From Blautia faecis (lineage in GTDB: Bacteria > Bacillota > Clostridia > Lachnospirales > Lachnospiraceae), in assembly GCF_020554845.1 (NCBI RefSeq), contig NZ_JAJCIA010000038.1:1-38078 (forward strand): a DNA stretch of 38,078 nt, in the 5' to 3' direction. Below, in pieces: positions 8,599 through 16,819 of this stretch. The translations under genes were made by a program, and so were the position numbers. Under the pieces are notes generated by a model. That model saw only the letters and a list, made by a program, of their open reading frames with translations. It did not search any database and had not been told where the DNA came from. The first letter of the stretch is position 1, and each line of letters begins with the position of its first letter.

Positions 8599-9216
8599 TC
8601 AGTCAATTGTGATATTCTCACCCTTCAGACCATTAAATGCGCCAGCGATCTTCGCATCCTCATGTGCGATCAGCCATTTGTTCTTGGCTGTCATCAAGCT
8701 GTCCTCTCCCGTCTTCTCAGTCTGGAAAGTAAGGTCTGTGTTAGTTCCTTTCGGAAGTACAACAACACACTGGAAACCGCCCTCATTCACATGACATGGT
8801 GCGTAATGAAGTGTGGTAGCGTATACCTCGATTCCGGTTCCTGCCGGTACAAGGAATGCCTCGATCTTAGATGTATCATAGGTATGATCCAGCTCAATGT
8901 CCTGCTGATGTCCGATAAGAAGGACAAGATCTGTAACCGCTACATTGATCTCGGAATTACGATGATACTCCACTGCATTCAGCTTCTTGTTATGGCCGTT
9001 GCAGTATCCGATCTGGACCGGCAGCCCGCCGTATCCCTTGTTCTGTAGGTCCTTCATAATATCCAGTGCCTCCAGCTCCTCAACAGATGGAACATAGATT
9101 ACGTCCTCTGGAACCGGAGTGTGTTTCATCTCCTTGATAAGACCTGTAAAGTCGTATCCCTCCAGCACCTGTCCATATTTACGGAATGCCGGATCTGTTA
9201 CTTTCTGAATCTTCAC
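8599..9216 (-). CDS. DUF4867 family protein
   Basis: A soluble protein of about 205 residues with a cupin-like beta-rich middle (HRNSEINVAVTDLVLLIGHQQDIE, then FLVPAGTGIEVYATTLHYAPCHV), resembling ureidoglycolate-lyase-like folds. DUF4867 proteins often occur beside sugar isomerases in Lachnospiraceae, as here, which suggests a role in sugar metabolism, for example an epimerase, lactonase or mutarotase-like step. That role is inference. I choose a GTG start (VKIQKVTDPAF) because AAAAGGAGG lies 6 bases upstream; the in-frame ATG seven codons earlier overlaps that ribosome site. It is the first gene of the isomerase-kinase operon. Confidence 0.75.
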   Translation of the reverse strand: MKIQKVTDPAFRKYGQVLEGYDFTGLIKEMKHTPVPEDVIYVPSVEELEALDIMKDLQNKGYGGLPVQIGYCNGHNKKLNAVEYHRNSEINVAVTDLVLLIGHQQDIELDHTYDTSKIEAFLVPAGTGIEVYATTLHYAPCHVNEGGFQCVVVLPKGTNTDLTFQTEKTGEDSLMTAKNKWLIAHEDAKIAGAFNGLKGENITID

Positions 9217-9350
9217 GATTAACCTCCTTTTGCGCATATCAGAATGCGGACATGGCTGTTATCTGCCACTCTCACAGCAGTCCAACATGCTCATACTCAA
9301 GATTCCCGAACCAGCTGCTGATCTCAGTCTGCCCTGGTTCTTTCTGCATG

Positions 9351-9380
9351 AAAAAAGCATACCATATTCTGATATGCTTT
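9351..9380 (-). terminator. Terminator after the AraC-type regulator gene
   Basis: AAAGCATA (9354-9361) pairs with TATGCTTT (9373-9380), and the minus strand continues into six T residues. It separates the regulator from the sugar operon that follows in the same direction. Confidence 0.7.
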
Positions 9381-9422
9381 ACGACGGTTTTCTTGTCTTA
9401 TCTATAGCACTTTTTTGACATT

Positions 9423-10286
9423 TTATTCTTTTGGAGTTGTATTAAATTTTTGTCTTACTTCGCTTGGAAGTCTGTTATATTTCTTCTGAAACTCTCTGGA
9501 AAAGGCTCTGCTGCTGGCAAAACCGTTGTCCAGGGCAATCTGGCTCACTGTTTTCTCTGTATTCATCAGTTCCCGACATGCATAAGACATGCGAATTTCC
9601 TGTAAATAAGTCTTAAAATTGATTTTTGCATACTTTTTGAACATTCGCGACAAATAAGCGTCTGAATAGCCAAATAAATTTGCCATCTCAGAAAGTTTCA
9701 GTTCTTCTGTATAATGCTCACGCATATAAGTGGTAATTTTTGACAAAGCATCCAGTCGTCGGCTGTCCTGAATTTCCTCCTGTGCAGCCTCGGTCTCACG
9801 ATAATCCCTTACCATCAGGTACAAAATATTGTAGTACAGTGCCATAGTCCGGTACTCCCATCCTTCTTCACGGGCACGGTACACCTTATAAAGCTCCTCA
9901 ATAAAAAATGCCAGCTTCCGGTTATCCGGAGCCTTGGACTTCTGATCCTTTGCTACACGGGCTGCACTTGTAAATCGGATAAACCGCTGGGCAGTAAAAT
10001 ATTTTTCGAACTGCTTTAGTGGAATCTGCAAAACCACAGTCTCATTTTTCCTGGGGGCGTGAATGGAGTGGATCTCATTGGAATTGATGATGATCAGCCC
10101 GCCAGCCTCCAGGGGGTACTCTTCTTCATTAAGAAAAAAAGTCAGTCTGCCTTTTAGCACTGCAAAAATCTCAATTGAGGTATGCCAGTGTTTTTCTCTT
10201 TCGTAATTGCCGTGTCCGCCTTCAAATAAAAAGATTTTGAAAGGAAGACCTTCGTTTGGTATGATCAATTCATGCTGAAATTCCAA
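9423..10286 (-). CDS. AraC-family transcriptional regulator with cupin sensor
   Basis: The N-terminal half is a cupin sugar-binding domain, marked by HWHTSIEIFAVLKGRLTFFLNEEEYPLEAGG and a following INSNEIHSI turn. The last 100 residues are a double helix-turn-helix AraC domain, with LSEMANLFGYSDAYLSRMFKKY and the second helix pair SQIALDNGFASSRAFSREFQKKY. It is presumably a sugar-responsive activator of the adjacent DUF4867-isomerase-kinase genes. I start it at a TTG codon giving a 287-residue protein, because GGAGG lies 7 bases before it; the ATG 14 codons upstream has only a weak site. The operator was not identified. Confidence 0.9.
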   Translation of the reverse strand: MEFQHELIIPNEGLPFKIFLFEGGHGNYEREKHWHTSIEIFAVLKGRLTFFLNEEEYPLEAGGLIIINSNEIHSIHAPRKNETVVLQIPLKQFEKYFTAQRFIRFTSAARVAKDQKSKAPDNRKLAFFIEELYKVYRAREEGWEYRTMALYYNILYLMVRDYRETEAAQEEIQDSRRLDALSKITTYMREHYTEELKLSEMANLFGYSDAYLSRMFKKYAKINFKTYLQEIRMSYACRELMNTEKTVSQIALDNGFASSRAFSREFQKKYNRLPSEVRQKFNTTPKE

Positions 10287-10351
10287 GATTTCACCTCCGG
10301 CAGGTATATTTCTATAAAGCCGCGCCATTTTCTTTCAGTTCCGAACCGGCT

Positions 10352-10513
10352 AGAGCGTGTTTGAAAAAGGCTTTCTGCAAGATGTTCGTCACAATTTGTG
10401 GGAGATTTCGCTCGGATGAGGGCGCCGTAGCGGGCTACGGCAACCGAATTCAGGTGAAATATACCGCAAAGTGGAGCGTGCAGATTGCGGGAATGATTTT
10501 TCAAACACGCTCT
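10352..10513. mobile_element. MITE-like element, family A, copy 1 (longest)
   Basis: A 162-bp non-coding element has perfect 17-bp terminal inverted repeats, AGAGCGTGTTTGAAAAA. It is bounded by TA on both sides (10351-10352 and 10513-10514), as for IS630/Tc1-type target duplication. Its body carries a perfect hairpin GCCGTAGC/GCTACGGC in a stretch of about 54 bp that copy 2 lacks. Related copies are at 14625, 17454, 21403 and 31549. Short frames crossing it are not genes. The whole stretch 10287-10715 holds only this element and the HicB-like promoter region. Confidence 0.8.
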
Positions 10514-10715
10514 AAAGTCTCTTGCTGTAAGAATATCATTTTCCCCTATATTTGACAATCCTGTTTCTTAGATTCTTTTTGGCTCCGCTGCCACGTCTTT
10601 TCTCGTTTCGTATTTTCTTAAATACAAGTTTTTTCTTATCTTGTATTTACCAGCTCAAACGCTTATAATTGAAATTAATTTTCAATATGTTATTTTTATT
10701 TTCGGGAGGTTTATC

Positions 10716-10994
10716 ATGAAATTTATATATCCTGCTGTTTTTAAGAAAACCGAAGATGGTCGTTATAAGGGAACTTTCCCAGACCTGGAAGGCTGCTTCG
10801 GAGAAGGAGACACTTTAGACGAAGCTATCGAAAGCGCTAACGCTGCTGCATTCGACTGGATTTCTGTAGAGCTCTCCGAAGAAGTTCCAGAGCTGCCTCC
10901 GATCACAGATCCAGATGATATGGAATTAGAAGATGAGGATGTGGTCAGAAATATCCAGGTGAACATCCGGTTGTATGATGGGTGGGATGAATGA
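10716..10994 (+). CDS. HicB-like (type II antitoxin family) protein
   Basis: The 92-residue protein begins MKFIYPAVFKKTEDGRYKG, continues FPDLEGCFGEGDTLDEAIESANAA, the usual HicB partial RNase-H-like fold, and ends with a short acidic tail. GGGAGG lies 8 bases before the chosen ATG; a longer frame upstream has no ribosome site. Canonical HicB proteins pair with a HicA toxin gene, but no HicA-like frame lies beside it and no DNA-binding domain follows the fold. It is best read as a solitary HicB-like protein of unknown function, transcribed alone up to the hairpin at 11063-11087. Confidence 0.8.
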   Translation: MKFIYPAVFKKTEDGRYKGTFPDLEGCFGEGDTLDEAIESANAAAFDWISVELSEEVPELPPITDPDDMELEDEDVVRNIQVNIRLYDGWDE

Positions 10995-11062
10995 AGTTTA
11001 CCGTGAGTGTTTGAAATGTCCGCTTACGTTCCAGACTTCACTGACTTACCTAATAAGTCCAA

Positions 11063-11091
11063 AATGGGGAGGCAAAGCCTCCCCATTAATT
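11063..11091. terminator. Bidirectional terminator between hicB-like and AGE-isomerase genes
   Basis: AATGGGGAGGC (11063-11073) and GCCTCCCCATT (11077-11087) form a perfect 11-bp stem with a 3-base loop. Weak T runs follow on both strands, serving the two convergent genes. Confidence 0.85.
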
Positions 11092-11140
11092 TTATCACTG
11101 TACCTGGTCAGAACCTTCTCAGTTACAAAATATTTTTGTT

Positions 11141-12385
11141 TTATCTTGCCTGCTTCTTCACTGCCACTGCAATGGACAGACCGGGAGCATAATATGGAAT
11201 CAATGTAGCCTGCAGTGCATGATAAATATCAGACTTTCCAGGCCATACGGTCTCCAGAAGATTGTTCTCTCTGTCCAGCTGGTGGAACCAGGAACCGTTT
11301 ACGTGATCCAGAACTTTCTCATCCAGATATTTCATAAACTCTGCATAATCTGCTGCGTATTTCTCATTATCTGTTACATGGAACAGAACGGAAGAGGTGT
11401 TGATTGCTTCTGCAAGAGTCCAGTGCATTCTGTCATGGACTACAGGTTTGCCGTTCCAGTCTGTTGTGTAACAAATTCCCGGTGCACCGTCTGCATTCCA
11501 TGCGTCAGCAACTGCGCGATTATACAGATTCTCTGCAGCTTCAATATAAGGTGCTGCGCCAGCCTTGTCCTCTTTATATGTAGAAAGCGCCCACTGTGTG
11601 ATCAGTCTTGCCCACTCAATTCCGTGTCCCGGAGTTGCGCCGTATGGCTTAAACTGGTCGTCCGGACGGTCTTTGTTGCATTCCAAATCCGGTACCCAGT
11701 CACTGGAAAAATGCTCCGGTATACGCCAGTTATTGTCCTTTGCCCATACCAGAACATGGTCGATGATCCTGCCTGCACGTACACGATATTTCTCATCCCC
11801 GGTCACATCAGCTGCGGCAAGAAACGCCTCAACGGTATGCATATTTGCATTCAAGCCTCGATAGGAATCCAGCTCTGTAAATTCTGTGTTCCAGGTATCA
11901 CAGGAAAGTCCTTCTTCCTCGTTCCAGAATCTCAGATCATAAAGTGCCAGCGCATCTTTCAGAAGCTCTTCTGCCCCTTCTCTGCAGGCCAACACGCCGG
12001 AAGAAGCTGCCAGAATTACAAATGCATGGGCATAGCACTGCTTGGTTGGAACAATTTCATTGTCCTTTGTAAGACCTGCATACCAACCACCATTTTGATC
12101 ATCGTGAAGCTCGCCTCTAAGCCCCTTCAACGCTGCATCAGCCAATGCCTCGCTGCCTTCATGTCCAAGCATGGAACCAATGCTGTACACATGTGTCATA
12201 CGGCTTGTGATCCAGGTTTCACGGTTACGGTCTTTCCAGGGAGTGCCGTCATCTCCAAGATAATAGGAGCTTCCTCCTGGTGACGGAAACTGATGTCCGA
12301 AGCTTAATAAGCCATCTCTAACATCCTGCAGAAATTTCTGGTTTTCAGCTGTTCCAAGCTGATATTTATTCTCTGTAACTGCCAT
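11141..12385 (-). CDS. AGE-family aldose-ketose isomerase (YihS-like)
   Basis: This 414-residue protein belongs to the N-acylglucosamine 2-epimerase superfamily, an alpha6/alpha6 barrel. Its length and motifs are those of YihS-type isomerases: ETWITSRMTHVYSIGSML, NANMHTVEAFLAA, PGHGIEWARLI, WTLAEAIN and YHALQATLIPYY. The histidines in the MHTVEA, GHGIEW and YHALQA segments match those expected at the active site. YihS enzymes interconvert mannose, fructose and glucose, or sulfoquinovose. No sulfoglycolytic neighbours are present, so mannose-type isomerization is the likelier activity. AAAGGAG precedes the ATG. It is transcribed alone from the promoter at 12448-12476. Confidence 0.85.
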   Translation of the reverse strand: MAVTENKYQLGTAENQKFLQDVRDGLLSFGHQFPSPGGSSYYLGDDGTPWKDRNRETWITSRMTHVYSIGSMLGHEGSEALADAALKGLRGELHDDQNGGWYAGLTKDNEIVPTKQCYAHAFVILAASSGVLACREGAEELLKDALALYDLRFWNEEEGLSCDTWNTEFTELDSYRGLNANMHTVEAFLAAADVTGDEKYRVRAGRIIDHVLVWAKDNNWRIPEHFSSDWVPDLECNKDRPDDQFKPYGATPGHGIEWARLITQWALSTYKEDKAGAAPYIEAAENLYNRAVADAWNADGAPGICYTTDWNGKPVVHDRMHWTLAEAINTSSVLFHVTDNEKYAADYAEFMKYLDEKVLDHVNGSWFHQLDRENNLLETVWPGKSDIYHALQATLIPYYAPGLSIAVAVKKQAR

Positions 12386-12447
12386 TTCTGTTTTCTCCTT
12401 TTATACTGTAATATCCTGTGAAAGTCCCGCTCTACAGCTGACTCTCA

Positions 12448-12476
12448 TATATAGTGATGTCACAAATAGGCAACAA
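12448..12476 (-). promoter_or_regulatory. Predicted promoter of the AGE-isomerase gene
   Basis: TTGTTG (12471-12476) and TATATA (12448-12453) lie 17 bases apart on the minus strand. The region around the -10 resembles the AT-rich half of dispersed repeat C. Apart from this promoter and the next terminator, 12386-12742 holds nothing I can support. Confidence 0.5.
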
Positions 12477-12641
12477 ATCCGTTTTGTGATGATCTCCCAC
12501 TTTGTAATCTTCATTTTACCTTATCTGGAAGGCCTTGAACAGAGGGGTGAACTTTGGCTTTTATGGGGATTTTTACTGTTTCACTTTTCTGACACAATTA
12601 TACTCCCAGACGGGATTTCGGTCAATTTATTTAAGTTTCAT

Positions 12642-12686
12642 CAAAACAGCCGCCATTAGTACGTTATTTGCACTAATAGCGGCTGT
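12642..12686 (-). terminator. Terminator after the flavodoxin gene
   Basis: ACAGCCGC-ATTAGT (12646-12660) pairs with ACTAAT-GCGGCTGT (12672-12686), with one internal mismatch and an 11-base loop. Four T residues follow on the minus strand. Confidence 0.8.
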
Positions 12687-12742
12687 AAATGTTATTATTG
12701 TTATAATAATCTATATTCTGTTTTTTTCAAAAACAGTTCCAA

Positions 12743-13165
12743 TCAGCAGATAGCTTTTCCAAGCTCAATGCAGGCTGCCTGAGCCTCATCATCTGGCTCT
12801 TCGTTGCAGATTACACTGTCAACAGCAAGTGCAACGCCATCGTTCTGGCATTTTTCTTCCCAGCTGCGCATCCAGTCGCCGTCTCCCCATCCGTAGGAAC
12901 CGAAGAGCGCTACTTTTTTGCCTGCAAGCTTTGGCTCACATGCTTCGAATACCGGCTGGAATACGGAATCCTCAAGCTCCTCATCTCCCATTGCAGGGCA
13001 TCCGAAAGCTACACCGTCAAAACTGCTGATATCTGTTCCATCAAAATCATCTGCACTGATCACTTCTACCTCAGCTCCTGCAGCTTTTGCACCTTCCGCT
13101 ACTTTATTTGCCATTTCCTCTGTATTACCAGTTCCGCTCCAATATACAACTGCTACTTTACTCAT
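12743..13165 (-). CDS. Flavodoxin
   Basis: A 140-residue short-chain flavodoxin that carries electrons on FMN in the cytosol. The phosphate-binding loop WSGTGNTEEMA lies at about residues 9-19. The FMN-stacking loops are seen in GCPAMGDEEL and FGSYGWGDGDWM, and the protein is strongly acidic, as expected. Flavodoxins replace ferredoxins when iron is short. Its position behind DUF2325 and DUF3793 genes that carry tandem DtxR-like boxes upstream supports such an iron-sparing role. It is probably co-transcribed with those genes, although a 157-bp gap to DUF3793 may hold another promoter. Confidence 0.93.
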   Translation of the reverse strand: MSKVAVVYWSGTGNTEEMANKVAEGAKAAGAEVEVISADDFDGTDISSFDGVAFGCPAMGDEELEDSVFQPVFEACEPKLAGKKVALFGSYGWGDGDWMRSWEEKCQNDGVALAVDSVICNEEPDDEAQAACIELGKAIC

Positions 13166-13322
13166 AACTTCATTTAACCTCTTTCTTTTATAATTTTATT
13201 GCCAGCCTGCGAGATCATTTATGTTTGTTTCCTCCACATCCGGCACTTTAATAACGAAAGTCAGCTTTTCCGCGACCCTTATCGCTTTTTAACCATCACC
13301 CATAGGGGACTTTCATTGTATG

Positions 13323-13874
13323 TTAAGCAGCCACTGTCAGCTGCAGAACACTCCTGCCTTTTGCCCATAGATTCCGGTAAACTTCCCGGCATTTATGGTA
13401 CTTCTGAAACATTTTCAATGCTTCACATTCATTACAATATACTTTCCAGCAGCCGGAACATTTATAATTCTGTCCGCCATTCTGGATAAAACCAATTACA
13501 TCCCCAAGTGGATAATCAAGAAATATCCCAATCTCATGTGGGAAATCCTCTGATGCCTCAAAGCGCTTCTTCAATAACGCCAGGCACTGTTCCGGTTCTG
13601 TATTTTCATATCCATATTGCTTCAGAAACCGGGCAACTCCGGGACGATTCAGATTCTGTGCCAGCTGTTTTTCCCGGTATACATAAACCAGTGAACGGTT
13701 GCCACGGCTGCGAAGTGCCAACAGCTTCACACCCTTTTGATTCATCAACTGATTCCACATAATAATCTGAAGGTTTATATTTTCTCCCTCTTCACAGCAG
13801 GCATTAAAAAGATTGGCTGCTTTTAGTGAAGCGAGGGTTGGAGCACAGTGCTCAATGAGACATTTCTCGATCAT
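13323..13874 (-). CDS. DUF3793 family protein
   Basis: The 183-residue protein matches the DUF3793 pattern: IEHCAPTLASLKAANLFN at the start, then VKLLALRSRGNRSLVYVYR, and FPHEIGIFLDYPLGDVIGFIQNGG, followed by YKCSGCWKVYCNECEALKMF. The Cys cluster in the last segment (CSGC then CNEC) could bind a metal or heme. Function is unknown. The family is repeatedly found with flavodoxin and Feo genes in clostridia, and here it lies between DUF2325 and flavodoxin genes downstream of tandem iron-box-like operators. A role in iron limitation is inferred from this context only. Confidence 0.8.
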   Translation of the reverse strand: MIEKCLIEHCAPTLASLKAANLFNACCEEGENINLQIIMWNQLMNQKGVKLLALRSRGNRSLVYVYREKQLAQNLNRPGVARFLKQYGYENTEPEQCLALLKKRFEASEDFPHEIGIFLDYPLGDVIGFIQNGGQNYKCSGCWKVYCNECEALKMFQKYHKCREVYRNLWAKGRSVLQLTVAA

Positions 13875-13945
13875 GATAAACTCCTGTCATTAGCTGCATT
13901 CAAAATACTATAACCCCTTTGCGAATGTGGCTCGCAAATTCTTCT

Positions 13946-14233
13946 TTATGCCATCACTGCATGCTCATCCAATGCACACTTTAAGGCGCTTGCGCTGCTG
14001 GTATGGATGCGCGCTACCGGAATGTTGTTTTTCTTTGCTTCCTGGGATGCACTGATGACCATTTTATGGGACACTGTATTGGTAAAAAGCACCATCAGAT
14101 CCGGGCATCCGATTTTTTTACGGATGGCGCCGTTCTCTTTTGGAAAAACCTTCGCCTTATATCCATAGTCTTTGCAGATATCGGTATACTGACATACCAT
14201 TCTCTCATTTCCGCCGATGATTACAATACTCAT
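13946..14233 (-). CDS. DUF2325 domain protein
   Basis: A 95-residue protein starting MSIVIIGGNERMVCQYTDICKDYG, the glycine-rich opening of the DUF2325 fold, with VLFTNTVSHKMVISASQEAKKNNIPVARIHTSSASAL after it. The start is placed at this methionine because AAAGGA lies just upstream and the 22 preceding codons of the longer frame do not look like protein of this family. It is the first gene after the tandem operators at 14487-14527 and likely heads the DUF2325-DUF3793-flavodoxin unit. Biochemical function is unknown. Confidence 0.8.
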   Translation of the reverse strand: MSIVIIGGNERMVCQYTDICKDYGYKAKVFPKENGAIRKKIGCPDLMVLFTNTVSHKMVISASQEAKKNNIPVARIHTSSASALKCALDEHAVMA

Positions 14234-14486
14234 GTAAATTGTCCTTTCCGGGTTTCCTGAAGCTTCTGAAAATGAAGAAACCTCCCTGCTTCCATGCAAT
14301 GTTTTCTCCTTATTTTCGTTAGTCTGTTCTAACCCTTTGTTAAAAAAATTAGAAGCTTTCCGTTTACTGTTTACAACCTTCCCAGTAACGCCTGCACTTC
14401 TGAAATATGTTTTAGTTGCTGCAGTCCTTTACATTTTATTTTATGTAAAATGTGCTGATTATATATTTTTATAGTTCTACGCTTCG

Positions 14487-14527
14487 GTTAGCTTATGCTA
14501 ACTTTTATGGTGTTAGTTTACACTAAT
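14487..14527 (-). promoter_or_regulatory. Tandem DtxR-like iron boxes upstream of DUF2325
   Basis: Two 16-bp palindromes lie 25 bases apart: a perfect GTTAGC-TTAT-GCTAAC at 14487-14502 and a near-perfect GTTAGT-TTAC-ACTAAT at 14512-14527. The core TTAGCTTATGCTAA agrees with the DtxR-type core TTAGGTTAGCCTAA at 11 of 14 positions. A TATAAT on the minus strand lies about 25 bases downstream. Related boxes stand before feoA, feoB and the ABC exporter. The rest of 14234-14700 holds a small hairpin, a terminator and a repeat fragment, and no gene. Confidence 0.7.
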
Positions 14528-14552
14528 CCTTTATTTCTGTCAAGTACTAAGC

Positions 14553-14594
14553 AAAAAAAAGAGAGCTAATGAAAAACAGTCTCATTAACTCTCT
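14553..14594 (-). terminator. Terminator after the P1B-type ATPase gene
   Basis: AGAGAGCTAATGA (14560-14572) pairs with TCATTAACTCTCT (14582-14594) with one mismatch, followed on the minus strand by eight T residues. Confidence 0.85.
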
Positions 14595-14624
14595 GATTAT
14601 ATTCAGAAGTTCCACTATTACCGC

Positions 14625-14655
14625 AGAGCGTGTTTGAAAAATCATTCCCGCAATC
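14625..14655. repeat. MITE-like element, family A, truncated end
   Basis: Thirty-one bases beginning AGAGCGTGTTTGAAAAA are the inverted equivalent of the right end of copy 1 (10352-10513). The sequence then diverges, so only one terminal repeat remains. Confidence 0.7.
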
Positions 14656-14700
14656 AGAACCCGATTTTTTTACAATGTCCGCAATGCGCGACACATCCGT

Positions 14701-16797
14701 TCAGATTTCCTCAGTGCCCACCAGATTCTTCATACTGTTCATACCGATCAGCAATGTTGAAGTATTGTGAAGCAATGCTGAGGTAGTCGGCTGCAGGATT
14801 CCGGCAACGCCCAGCAGGATCAGACCAGTGTTAAATCCTACGATCGTTCTGTAATTATTGTGGATACGCTTCATCAGCGCGTCACTGATATGCTTCAGAA
14901 CTACGATACCTTCCAGATTATCCGCACCGATAGTGATGTCTGCAATCTCTCTTGCAATCTCAGCGCCTTCGCTTACTGCAATACCTGCGTCAGCTGCAGA
15001 AAGTGCCGGGGAATCGTTAATTCCATCACCCAGCATGACAACCTTGCGTCCTTTTGCTTTCTCTTTTTCCACGAAGCTTGCTTTATCTTCCGGAAGAACC
15101 TCAGAATAATATTCGTCAACGCCGACCTTGGCAGCAACAGCCCTGGCTGTACGTTCACTGTCTCCGGTCATCATAACCACCTTGCTGAATCCGGCTTTTT
15201 TCAGCGCTTTTACAACTGCAGGAGCTTCCTCACGGAGAGGATCCTCAATGCAGATAACAGCTGCAAGACTGCCTTCAATTGCAAGATACAGATGGGAATA
15301 CTCATTTGGAAGATTTTTAAACTTCTCTTCCATGCCTTCCGGAATGGTACATTTCTCATCCTCGAATACAAAATGGGAGCTTCCGATGATTGCTTTTTTC
15401 CCCTCAATGGTTGTAGAAATACCATGAGCCACAATGTATTCTACTTTGGAATGCATTTCCTCATGATCCAGTTTTCTCTTCTTCGCTGCGTCTACAACAG
15501 CTTTCGCCATGGAATGGGGAAAATGTTCTTCCAGGCAGGCTGCAATTCTTAGCAGTTCATTTTCGTTCTGTCCATTAAACGGGACAACCTCAGCTACTGT
15601 AGGTTCTGCCTTGGTAAGCGTACCAGTCTTGTCAAATACGATCGTATCGGCATCCGCAACTGCCTCCAGGAATTTACCGCCTTTCACAGTGATTTTGTAT
15701 TCTCCTGCCTCCCGGATAGCGGAAAGTACAGAAACCGGCATTGCCAGCTTCAGGGCACAGGAGAAATCAACCATCAATACGGAAACAGCCTTGGTTACAT
15801 TTCTGGTAAGCAGATAAGTAAGTGCAGTACCGCCAAGTGTGTATGGGACCAGTCTGTCCGCCAGGTGCTCGGCCTTGCTCTCAAGACCGGATTTCAGTTT
15901 CTCAGTATCCTCGATCATGGCTGCGATTTTCTCATAACGGCTGGAACCACCAACTGCTTTTACAGTAATGACAGCCTCGCCCTCTTCCACAACCGTACCT
16001 GCGTATACGGAATTTCCTTCCACTTTTCTTACAGGAACAGATTCACCAGTCAGGGAAGCCTGGTTTACCATAGCCTCGCCCTCTGCGATCAAACCGTCAA
16101 ATGGGACCACATTTCCCATATGTACTACAACCATATCTCCGGCCTGGATCTTGTCTGCATCCACCAGCACTTCCGTACCTTCACTGCGAAGCCATACCTT
16201 ACCAGTGTTCAGAGACATGGTACGTGCCAGATCATCCACAGATTTCTTGTGGGTCCACTCCTCAAGCAGTTCTCCGATTCCAAGCAGGAACATAACAGAA
16301 CCGGCTGTGGAGAAGTCGCCGCGGAAAATAGAAACACCGATTGCAGTTGCATCCAGAACCGGAACCTCGATCTTACGCTTCCAGAGTGTCTTGACTCCCA
16401 GCCAGATGTATTTCACAGACATTGCAGTGGTATAGATTGCAGACAATGGATATGGCAAAAGCAGTTTGCGTCCGTAATGGAAAATAACTTTATTTACCAG
16501 CTTCTCCTTATAAGTCTCATTTAATTCTCTTCCGGAATTCTCCAGCACCTGAGCGGGTACGCTGACACGGCTGTAACCAAATGCCTGAATTGCCTTTAAC
16601 AGTTCATTCCGTTCTCCAGTGTAATAGATAAGAGCATCACTGGTACGATTAAAGACCTGGGCCTTCTTTACTCCATCCAGATTTTCCAAGTAATACTGAA
16701 GGGTATCTGCCTGGGTAAAATTCATATATTTTTGAAAAAGATGGACTCTGATACGTCCTTTTTTCTCATGTTTAATTGTAAATTTCAACTTGTTCAC
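14701..16797 (-). CDS. P1B-type heavy-metal ATPase with atypical membrane motif
   Basis: A 698-residue membrane pump. Family motifs are present: the TGES actuator loop (250-253), the phosphorylation site DKTGT (389-393), TGDSERTA and GDGINDSPAL. The transmembrane metal motif is DFSCALKLAMP (344-354) instead of CPC, CPH or SPC, and the usual HP dipeptide region reads EEHFPHSMA. The N-terminal 75 residues look like a metal-binding fold without CxxC. The first codon is GTG at 16797, although a TTG three codons later has the better-placed AGGTG. It follows a small acidic protein gene and has a Fur-like palindrome upstream of both. The metal is unknown; iron or manganese efflux is a guess from context. 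Confidence 0.88.
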   Translation of the reverse strand: MNKLKFTIKHEKKGRIRVHLFQKYMNFTQADTLQYYLENLDGVKKAQVFNRTSDALIYYTGERNELLKAIQAFGYSRVSVPAQVLENSGRELNETYKEKLVNKVIFHYGRKLLLPYPLSAIYTTAMSVKYIWLGVKTLWKRKIEVPVLDATAIGVSIFRGDFSTAGSVMFLLGIGELLEEWTHKKSVDDLARTMSLNTGKVWLRSEGTEVLVDADKIQAGDMVVVHMGNVVPFDGLIAEGEAMVNQASLTGESVPVRKVEGNSVYAGTVVEEGEAVITVKAVGGSSRYEKIAAMIEDTEKLKSGLESKAEHLADRLVPYTLGGTALTYLLTRNVTKAVSVLMVDFSCALKLAMPVSVLSAIREAGEYKITVKGGKFLEAVADADTIVFDKTGTLTKAEPTVAEVVPFNGQNENELLRIAACLEEHFPHSMAKAVVDAAKKRKLDHEEMHSKVEYIVAHGISTTIEGKKAIIGSSHFVFEDEKCTIPEGMEEKFKNLPNEYSHLYLAIEGSLAAVICIEDPLREEAPAVVKALKKAGFSKVVMMTGDSERTARAVAAKVGVDEYYSEVLPEDKASFVEKEKAKGRKVVMLGDGINDSPALSAADAGIAVSEGAEIAREIADITIGADNLEGIVVLKHISDALMKRIHNNYRTIVGFNTGLILLGVAGILQPTTSALLHNTSTLLIGMNSMKNLVGTEEI

Positions 16798-16819
16798 CTA
16801 CTTTTTCTTCAAAGCAAGA

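Noticed and set aside
10265..10558. Short frames on both strands crossing the repeat at 10352-10513
   Set aside because: They translate the MITE-like repeat; the same peptide pieces (RNLHAPLCGIFH) reappear at 17420-17626 only because the repeat does. No ribosome site or family match.
10975..11208. Plus-strand frame after the HicB-like gene, considered as a HicA toxin
   Set aside because: No HicA motifs (no G-H-x3 double-stranded RNA-binding pattern), and it runs across a terminator into the isomerase gene.
12535..12753. 72-codon plus-strand frame with a hydrophobic stretch
   Set aside because: It translates the flavodoxin terminator hairpin and T-rich DNA; no ribosome site.
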